DNA of 12,975 nt, from the NCBI GenBank assembly GCA_030017355.1, contig JASEIR010000052.1, positions 1 through 12,975 on the forward strand, given 5' to 3'. The position numbers and the translations under genes are program-made. Origin of the DNA: Actinomycetota bacterium (GTDB lineage Bacteria > Actinomycetota > Aquicultoria > Aquicultorales > Aquicultoraceae). A model generated the notes under the pieces. It worked only from the letters and a program-made list of their open reading frames with translations. It was not told the origin of the DNA and made no database searches. Each line of letters opens with the position of its first letter. The stretch's first letter is position 1. Positions 8,323-12,975 of the stretch are shown piece by piece.

Positions 8323-8348
8323 CGAGGTATATAAGCAGCAGTTATAGT
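8319..8348 (+). promoter_or_regulatory. Putative internal promoter for the MntA/HepT-type pair
   Basis: TTGACG (8319-8324, 5 of 6 to consensus) and TATAGT (8343-8348, 5 of 6) are separated by 18 bp. The -35 box overlaps the methylase stop codon (8320-8322). The expected start near 8355 gives a leader of about 35 nt. This would let the toxin-antitoxin pair, and possibly the DUF499 gene, be expressed independently of the operon promoter. Confidence 0.55.
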
Positions 8349-8364
8349 AAAAGTAATAATTCAT

Positions 8365-8380
8365 CTTAAGGGCCTTTAAG
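8365..8380. promoter_or_regulatory. 16-bp near-perfect palindrome, possible operator at the MNT ribosome site
   Basis: CTTAAGGG (8365-8372) faces CCTTTAAG (8373-8380). Seven of eight pairs match and the remaining one is G opposite T. The right half runs directly into the ribosome-binding sequence AAGAGG (8378-8383). Its place between the internal promoter and the start codon suits an autoregulatory operator or an RNA hairpin that masks the ribosome site. No protein is shown to bind here. Confidence 0.4.
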
Positions 8381-8389
8381 AGGTGAGAT

Positions 8390-8689
8390 ATGTGCCAAGT
8401 CACAGTGAAGGAAATTCTTGAGACGATTAAAGCTCATAAAGCGGTTTTGCAGAAAAAGTATAAGGTGAAAGAAATCGGTGTATTCGGCTCTTATGCAAAA
8501 GGCGAGCAAAAAAGAGGCAGCGATGTTGACATACTTGTCGATTTTTATGAAACGCCAAACCTTTTTGAGCTAATACGTCTCGAAAATTATCTTCGAAGAA
8601 TTTTGAAGCAAAAAGTAGATTTGGTTAGAAAGCCTGCTATTAGAAAAGAGCTAAAAGAGCGAATCTTAGGCGAGGTAATCTATACATGA
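8390..8689 (+). CDS. MNT-type nucleotidyltransferase (MntA-like antitoxin)
   Basis: A 99-residue minimal nucleotidyltransferase of usual family length. The catalytic signature GS-x10-D-x-D is complete: G33-S34, then D45 and D47, with the likely third acidic residue at D77 (KVDLV). In characterised pairs, the MntA protein transfers AMP from ATP to a tyrosine of the partner HEPN toxin and so neutralises it; the intact active site supports that mode here. The ribosome site AGAGG (8379-8383) lies 6 nt before the ATG. A GTG at 8405 is an in-frame alternative, but its spacing is worse. The stop overlaps the next ATG (ATGA), typical of these pairs. The gene sits between the methylase and the DUF499 ATPase, on the same strand. 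Confidence 0.92.
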   Translation: MCQVTVKEILETIKAHKAVLQKKYKVKEIGVFGSYAKGEQKRGSDVDILVDFYETPNLFELIRLENYLRRILKQKVDLVRKPAIRKELKERILGEVIYT

Positions 8690-9030
8690 AAAGAGATTAC
8701 CTGCTTTATATAAAAGATATTTTGGATAGCATTAACAGGATTGAAGAATTTATAGGCGATATGGATTATGACGATTTTGTTGCAGATGATAAGACCTCAA
8801 GCGCTGTCATACATAAACTTGAAATAATGGGAGAAGCATCAAAGAATGTTTCCAAAGATATTAAAGTAAAGCATAAGCAAATTCCCTGGAATGAGATGGC
8901 TAGAATGAGAGACAAGATTACCCATTTTTACTTTGGGGTTGACTACGAAATTGTTTGGAAAGTGGTCAAAGAAAATTTACCCTTACTAAAAGACCAAATC
9001 AAAGCAGTTCTAGATGAATTAAGCTCTTGA
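8686..9030 (+). CDS. HEPN-domain toxin, DUF86/HepT-like RNase
   Basis: A 114-residue, all-helical protein of the HepT family. The RNase motif R-x4-H-x-Y is present as RDKITHFY (R75, H80, Y82). The conserved EIMGEASKNVS block (46-56) and IPW (66-68) are typical of DUF86. In known systems, HepT cleaves RNA (tRNA in some cases), and the tyrosine of this motif is the residue that MntA adenylylates. It overlaps the MNT gene by 4 nt, so the two are translated in step. All key residues remain, so the toxin should be functional. The target here is unknown. Confidence 0.93.
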   Translation: MKRDYLLYIKDILDSINRIEEFIGDMDYDDFVADDKTSSAVIHKLEIMGEASKNVSKDIKVKHKQIPWNEMARMRDKITHFYFGVDYEIVWKVVKENLPLLKDQIKAVLDELSS

Positions 9031-9067
9031 AGTTTGCCTAATCAATAATTAAAGAGGACAAATATAA

Positions 9068-11617
9068 ATGAGAGCGTTTCATGCGATTGCAATTCCACAC
9101 AACGACATACTTGAAGGCAGACTCACGATGGATGTGTTTGCGGCTGATCTTTGGGAGGTCTACAAAGGCCGGGCACCCGAGGAGTATAAGGATGCCTCTG
9201 AGTTCTTTAGGAAAACATACATGACCGAAGGCTTGAAGAACATATTAGCGGTTGTAGAAAAAAGACTTGGTGGCAAGGGTGGCGACCCTGTAATTCAGAT
9301 ACAAACCCCATTTGGTGGCGGCAAAACCCATGCTTTGATTGCAATGTATCATAGCGCAAAACAATGGGGTGCCAATAGAGTTATTGTTGCCGGTACTGCC
9401 ATGAGTGCCGATGAGACTATCTGGGGTAATATTGAGCAGCAGTTGACTGGCAAGATAGAAAGATTCACAGGTCAAATCGCACCTGGCAGAGAAGCTATTT
9501 ATGCTTTGCTAAAAGACCACCAGCCTGTAATGATCTTAATGGATGAAGTACTGGAGTATGCTACCAAGGCAGCAGGTGTTACCGTTGGCGATAGTACGCT
9601 GGCCGACCAGACCATCGCGTTTATGCAAGAGCTAACGGAGGTGGCGGGCACACTTGAGAAAACGTGCGTCATCGTAACGCTGCCATCAAGTATTATCGAG
9701 CATTACACAGAAAAGGCGGAAAAATTATTCCAGCAGCTCCAGCATGTAGCCGGTAGGGTTGAGAAAATTTATACCCCAGTTCAAGAGCATGAAATCACCC
9801 AGGTCATACGGCGAAGGCTGTTCTCAGATGTAGACGAAAGCTTAGCAAACAAAAGCATTCAAGAATTTATGGATTACGCGAACAGGGAGACTCTCTTGCC
9901 AAGCGGGGTCGAGCCATCTGAGTATAGAATACGTTTTCAGGCATCCTACCCATTCTTACCTGAAGTTGTAGATGTTTTATACCACCGGTGGGGTAGCTTT
10001 TCGAGCTTTCAACGCACGCGTGGTGTGCTTAGGCTGCTCTCTCTAGTTCTATATTCTTTAAAGGATACTAATGTGCCATATATCACCCTTGCCGATTTTG
10101 ATCTTAGCGATCAGGAGATTGAGCGGGAGTTAATTAAGCATATTGGTAATGAATTTGATAGTGTGATTGCCGCTGATATAATCGGGAGTAGTGCTGGTTC
10201 TAAGACTATTGACCGTGAGCTTGGCAAAGCTTATCAGGGGCTTAAACTGGGCACCAGAACGGCAACAGCAATTTTTATGTATTCGTTTTCAGGGGGAATC
10301 GAGAAAGGCGCCGGCCTTGGCGAGATAAAACGCAACGGAGCTGTTTTGCCGCATCCTTCGAGTGTAGTTGCAGAGGTAATCGAGAAGCTTAAAAATAAGC
10401 TATTTTATTTACAGACTCAAACTGATAAATATTTCTTTACCAATCAGCCGAATATTAACCGAATGCTGTTTGTTAAGATGGATAACGTCCGGGTGGCTGA
10501 ACTGACCGAGGTTGAGCATGACTTGCTCAAGAAAAATATTTCAGGCCAAAAGTTTCAAGTATATGTTTGGCCAAAGGACAGCTCAGGGATACCGGATGAT
10601 CAAAACCTTAAATTAATTATTCTTGGAGAAGAGAACAATTTAATGAAAGATATTCTGGAAAATAAAGCAATGACTCCCCGGGTTAACCGCAACACTGTGA
10701 TTTTCTTGGTGCCCAACGAAGCAGAGAGACCAGGTTTCCAAATTACCATAAGAAAATATTTAGCATATAACAAAATACTTGATGATGAAGGCCTGAATCT
10801 AACTGAAGAACAGAGGAAAGAAATAAAAACCGAAATTCGCAAGCTTGAAGATAGGCTTTATGAGGCGTTGCGCCGCTACTACCGGCAAATTTTTCTTCCA
10901 TCGAAGCTCGATTTTAGGGAAGTTGACTTGGGTGTTCCGACCTATGGAGAGAAGCAAAAAATAGATGACGAGGTGTATGATAAACTTCGCTTGGGAGGCG
11001 AGATTCTTGAAATAATAGCGCCCCTAGTAGTTAAAGAAAAATATTTGAAAGATCGTGATTTTGTTTTAACCAAGCAGCTCTATGCCGCTGGCCTGAATAC
11101 CCCAGGAGAAATAAGAGTTGCATCCAAAGATGCATGGGTTAAAGGGATTGAGGAAGGCGTAAAGCAGGGTCTTTTCGGTCTTGGTGAGCTTGAAGATGGC
11201 AATCCTAGATGCCGCTTCTTTAAGGAAGCACCTTCTGTTAGCTTTGCGGAAAGTGAAATATTAATCAGCGATGAAGTCTGTAAGCGCCAGAAAGAAGCTC
11301 TAAACATAGAGGTTCAAAATATTCATGAATCTGGCAAAGCAATAGAATCGGTCTCAAGCATAGAACCAAGCTCAACAGCTATAGAGCAGCCTTCGTCCCA
11401 GCAAGTTGCGGTTAAAGGCCATAAAGAGATAGAACTTAATTTTGAAGTGCCTACTGGAAAAGCTTTTGACGTGGCACGTGTCTTAAATTATCTGCGGACG
11501 AAATTTTCTAAAGTAAAAGTTGTCATATCTGCTAAAGACGGGCAGATTAGCGAGCAGGACTACGAAGACAAGGTTAAGGAAGCCTTCAAGCAGATGGGGA
11601 TTGATATTGGCGATTAA
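9068..11617 (+). CDS. DUF499-family AAA-type ATPase (COG1483-like)
   Basis: 849 residues. The start FHAIAIPHNDILEGRL, the segment FRKTYMTEGLKN and the Walker A TPFGGGKTH (80-88, K86) mark DUF499. Walker B is ILMDE (D159, E160), and a conserved arginine block RTRGVLR (316-322) follows. A serine-rich, low-order linker (about 745-782) leads to a compact C-terminal domain (783-849). An AGAGGA ribosome site (9053-9058) precedes the ATG, and the gap to the HEPN gene is 37 nt, so it is likely in the same transcript. DUF499 ATPases are, as I recall from comparative genomics, recurrent neighbours of DUF1156 methylases and helicases in archaea and bacteria, but their biochemical role is not established. 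A motor or switch function resembling large ATPases of BREX-type systems is inference. Confidence 0.9.
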   Translation: MRAFHAIAIPHNDILEGRLTMDVFAADLWEVYKGRAPEEYKDASEFFRKTYMTEGLKNILAVVEKRLGGKGGDPVIQIQTPFGGGKTHALIAMYHSAKQWGANRVIVAGTAMSADETIWGNIEQQLTGKIERFTGQIAPGREAIYALLKDHQPVMILMDEVLEYATKAAGVTVGDSTLADQTIAFMQELTEVAGTLEKTCVIVTLPSSIIEHYTEKAEKLFQQLQHVAGRVEKIYTPVQEHEITQVIRRRLFSDVDESLANKSIQEFMDYANRETLLPSGVEPSEYRIRFQASYPFLPEVVDVLYHRWGSFSSFQRTRGVLRLLSLVLYSLKDTNVPYITLADFDLSDQEIERELIKHIGNEFDSVIAADIIGSSAGSKTIDRELGKAYQGLKLGTRTATAIFMYSFSGGIEKGAGLGEIKRNGAVLPHPSSVVAEVIEKLKNKLFYLQTQTDKYFFTNQPNINRMLFVKMDNVRVAELTEVEHDLLKKNISGQKFQVYVWPKDSSGIPDDQNLKLIILGEENNLMKDILENKAMTPRVNRNTVIFLVPNEAERPGFQITIRKYLAYNKILDDEGLNLTEEQRKEIKTEIRKLEDRLYEALRRYYRQIFLPSKLDFREVDLGVPTYGEKQKIDDEVYDKLRLGGEILEIIAPLVVKEKYLKDRDFVLTKQLYAAGLNTPGEIRVASKDAWVKGIEEGVKQGLFGLGELEDGNPRCRFFKEAPSVSFAESEILISDEVCKRQKEALNIEVQNIHESGKAIESVSSIEPSSTAIEQPSSQQVAVKGHKEIELNFEVPTGKAFDVARVLNYLRTKFSKVKVVISAKDGQISEQDYEDKVKEAFKQMGIDIGD

Positions 11618-11621
11618 AATG

Positions 11622-11676
11622 GAAGTAATAAAGAGAATGGTGGCTAACCAATAGGCACTCTTCTCTTTATTACTTC
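11622..11676. repeat. 16-bp perfect inverted repeat just after the DUF499 gene
   Basis: GAAGTAATAAAGAGAA (11622-11637) and its exact reverse complement (11661-11676) flank a 23-nt loop. It begins 4 nt after the DUF499 stop. There is no T tract, and the stem is AT-rich, so it is not a classical intrinsic terminator, though it could protect the transcript end or end transcription in another way. A relic of an inserted element is the alternative. Confidence 0.7.
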
Positions 11677-11907
11677 ATCGTCATTGATCATTCCGATATA
11701 GAGCATGGCTGCTATGGTTTGAAACCGTTTACCATAAAGAGTTAGCCTGGAATCGGTGCCTTGCGATCGGTGCCTGGCACCGTTTAAGTTGTCTACCAGC
11801 GGCAATGATGTATGGTTGGCAGGAAAGTGCGCGATTGTGAAAATATCACTATACTTTCTTGAAAAGGAGGCAACCGTTATACCAATATATTCTACTCTAA
11901 AGTCCAA
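11644..11907 (-). other. Doubtful minus-strand ORF, possibly a gene remnant
   Basis: An 87-codon frame with a TTG start at 11907 and an AGAGGA-like stretch just before it. Its last 45 or so codons (containing SRLTLYGKRFQTIAAMLYIG and INDDEV) look like real coding sequence, while the middle is crossed by the GGTGCC palindrome. I recognise no family. An overlapping plus-strand frame (11756-11977) is even less convincing. It may be the 3' end of a decayed gene, possibly of a mobile element. Confidence 0.2.
11752..11782. repeat. GGTGCC repeat and 15-bp palindrome (REP-like)
   Basis: ATCGGTGCC occurs twice in direct order (11752-11760 and 11766-11774). The second copy forms the left half of the palindrome CGGTGCC-T-GGCACCG (11768-11782). 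GC-rich palindromes of this type are familiar to me as extragenic REP-like elements mobilised by IS200-like (RAYT) transposases. No such transposase is visible here. Confidence 0.55.
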
Positions 11908-11954
11908 TCCTCTACCTTCCGATAAATATTATTACATATGTGGTTCTAGAAGTC

Positions 11955-11984
11955 TTGCCAATAGTTCAATCTGGTAGTTATAAT
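11955..11984 (+). promoter_or_regulatory. Strong-looking sigma-70-type promoter upstream of the secreted protein gene
   Basis: TTGCCA (11955-11960, 5 of 6) and a perfect TATAAT (11979-11984) are separated by 18 bp. The expected start near 11991 leaves an untranslated leader of about 174 nt before the ATG at 12165. The leader contains a small hairpin ATAGC-TATG-GCTAT and no riboswitch class that I can recognise. Confidence 0.6.
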
Positions 11985-12164
11985 CCAAATCCTATTTTAC
12001 GTTGATATTAATGCTAAAATACCATTTTAAAAACTGACCGGCCAACTACTTCAGCAGCAGTCGCTAGTCAACCCAGAGCTTATACCTATTTATTATAGTA
12101 TATAGCTATGGCTATTTATTGCCTTGAAAATATCTGTGTGGATTATTAGATTGGGGGTATGTGT

Positions 12165-12827
12165 ATGAATTTAAAAGCGGTTAAGATGCTAGCGATGGTT
12201 ATTGTTTTTTGCCTTGTACTCGCAAGCGCCGCAATCGCTGTTCCGCAAGGAGGGAAGGGTAAACTTCGGCCAGGTCAAAGACCTGGTGTTAGTAAGGGTT
12301 TAGTAAATAAATCCAACGCTCAGCTTGGTCTTCGAAAAGGGCTTGTAAATAAGCCTGATAAACCAAGACTGGTTGGCGAAGAAGCTGAAGGTAGCAATGT
12401 CGAATCGGACACTCCCAAGGGCAAAAAACCTGCTTTCGGCGCGATTGTAGGACGAACTGTTCTTATCCTAAAGGACGAGTCGTCTTCAGTTGAAAGTAGC
12501 GCTACGCCACTCTCCGGTGCTCATCTACGTTTGATGGTTAAGAAGGGCAAGAAACTATTGCCAGCTGGTGCAGCCCGGTCGGGCAAAGACGGCAATTTCA
12601 TCTTTAAAAAGGTTAAGCCAGGCAGCTATCTTTTGACTGCATGGGCAAAGGGATTTAAGCCTAAGAATCCGAGTGTTATTGTAAAAGTCGAACGCGGAAA
12701 CATAACCAAAGCTCCTATTTTTTATTTCTATGCAGTGCCTAACAACCATCCCAATGCAGCACTAAAAAGTCGCCCCGTAACGCCGCCTGTTTCAGAAGAT
12801 AACTCGCCAACCGCATCTGGAACATAA
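12165..12827 (+). CDS. Small secreted protein with carboxypeptidase-regulatory-like domain
   Basis: 220 residues from the start chosen here. An ATG six bases earlier (12159) is in frame, but it almost touches the GGGGG ribosome-binding run (12153-12157), whereas 12165 has a normal 7-nt gap. Residues 1-25 form a signal peptide: basic N-end, a hydrophobic core to about 22, and an A-I-A cleavage site before VPQ. C16 lies in the core but lacks a lipobox, so a lipoprotein is unlikely. Residues 26-90 are lysine- and glycine-rich and disordered, with KGLVNK repeated (44-49 and 58-63). Residues 91-190 resemble the carboxypeptidase regulatory-like beta-sandwich (PLSGAHLRLM, SGKDGNFIFKKVKPGSYLLT). The tail is proline- and serine-rich. 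It is probably exported and cell-surface associated; no enzymatic motif is seen. It appears unrelated to the defence operon, having its own promoter. Confidence 0.8.
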   Translation: MNLKAVKMLAMVIVFCLVLASAAIAVPQGGKGKLRPGQRPGVSKGLVNKSNAQLGLRKGLVNKPDKPRLVGEEAEGSNVESDTPKGKKPAFGAIVGRTVLILKDESSSVESSATPLSGAHLRLMVKKGKKLLPAGAARSGKDGNFIFKKVKPGSYLLTAWAKGFKPKNPSVIVKVERGNITKAPIFYFYAVPNNHPNAALKSRPVTPPVSEDNSPTASGT

Positions 12828-12840
12828 AATTTTAGTTTAA

Positions 12841-12928
12841 GGGACGTTGGTTTCCTAGGTGTCCTAAATCTCTCAAGTCTCATACCAAGCGACCTACAAG
12901 GAAAGTTTACTTAGGAAACCAACGTCCC
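12841..12928. repeat. 88-nt element bounded by 17-bp perfect inverted repeats
   Basis: GGGACGTTGGTTTCCTA (12841-12857) is exactly complemented at 12912-12928; the stem can extend a few pairs inward with G-U pairs. The 54-nt interior has no coding content. It starts 13 nt after the stop of the secreted protein gene. The repeat type (GGGACG-TTGG-TTTCC) resembles REP or MITE elements linked to IS200-like transposases in Gram-positive genomes, from memory. As RNA it could also serve as a terminator-like structure, although no T tract follows. Confidence 0.75.
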
Positions 12929-12952
12929 CTGGCTTTGGCTTAAACAGAGCTA

Positions 12953-12975
12953 GGCGATGCTTTACAAGCATCGCC
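12953..12975 (+). terminator. Hairpin at the window edge, possible terminator
   Basis: GGCGATGC (12953-12960) and GCATCGCC (12968-12975) form a perfect 8-bp GC-rich stem with loop TTTACAA. The window ends at the base of the stem, so the presence of a T tract cannot be checked. Confidence 0.45.

Noticed and set aside
9068..11617. BREX BrxC/PglY
   Set aside because: The N-terminal and Walker A context is that of DUF499, and no PglZ or other BREX gene is nearby.
11756..11977. Plus-strand ORF of 73 codons
   Set aside because: It starts within the palindromic repeat, has no family match and no ribosome site; an AAGGAGG inside it is not followed by a usable start codon.
1..12975. CRISPR array
   Set aside because: No regularly spaced direct repeats with unique spacers are seen; repeats are isolated pairs or inverted.

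Overview
The window reads as a bacterial chromosome segment of moderate, AT-leaning base composition. At the left edge, the tail of the DNA polymerase III delta-prime gene followed by a RicT/PSP1-family gene is a neighbourhood typical of Bacillota and also seen in deep-branching Actinomycetota. The tRNA gene has no encoded CCA, which fits the second group slightly better. The phylum cannot be settled from this sequence.

Layout: (1) 1-1191 is housekeeping: the 3' end of holB and a complete ricT-like gene. (2) 1294-1366 is tRNA-Thr(CGT), with a terminator-like hairpin behind it and a short direct repeat that could be an integrase arm site. (3) About 1434-2240 holds no intact gene on either strand and looks like decayed or non-coding DNA. 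(4) 2319-11617 is one long plus-strand defence-type operon: a SNF2-family helicase of DrmD-like architecture with a C-terminal DUF3883 nuclease-like domain, a DUF1156/COG1743-type adenine DNA methylase split into two overlapping ORFs, an MntA/HepT-type nucleotidyltransferase-HEPN pair, and a DUF499 (COG1483-type) ATPase. (5) 11618-12160 carries inverted and palindromic repeats and then a good sigma-70-type promoter with a long leader. (6) 12165-12827 is a small secreted protein with a carboxypeptidase-regulatory-like beta-sandwich. It is followed by an 88-nt inverted-repeat element and a second hairpin at the window edge.

Inferred working of the operon: the methylase would mark host DNA, and the helicase with its D/E-x-K domain would translocate on and possibly cut unmarked DNA. 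The DUF499 ATPase would act as a large motor or switch partner, like the big ATPases of other multi-gene defence systems. The MntA/HepT module has its own promoter and a palindrome at its ribosome binding site, and may be an abortive or fail-safe toxin wired into the operon. The set shares two components with class 1 DISARM (helicase and methylase), but drmA, drmB and drmC are not in the window, nor are BREX markers such as PglZ. The split of the methylase between its AdoMet-binding and catalytic motifs, with family homology running upstream of the second start codon, is the sharpest anomaly. It is either a recent inactivating lesion or a two-subunit enzyme.
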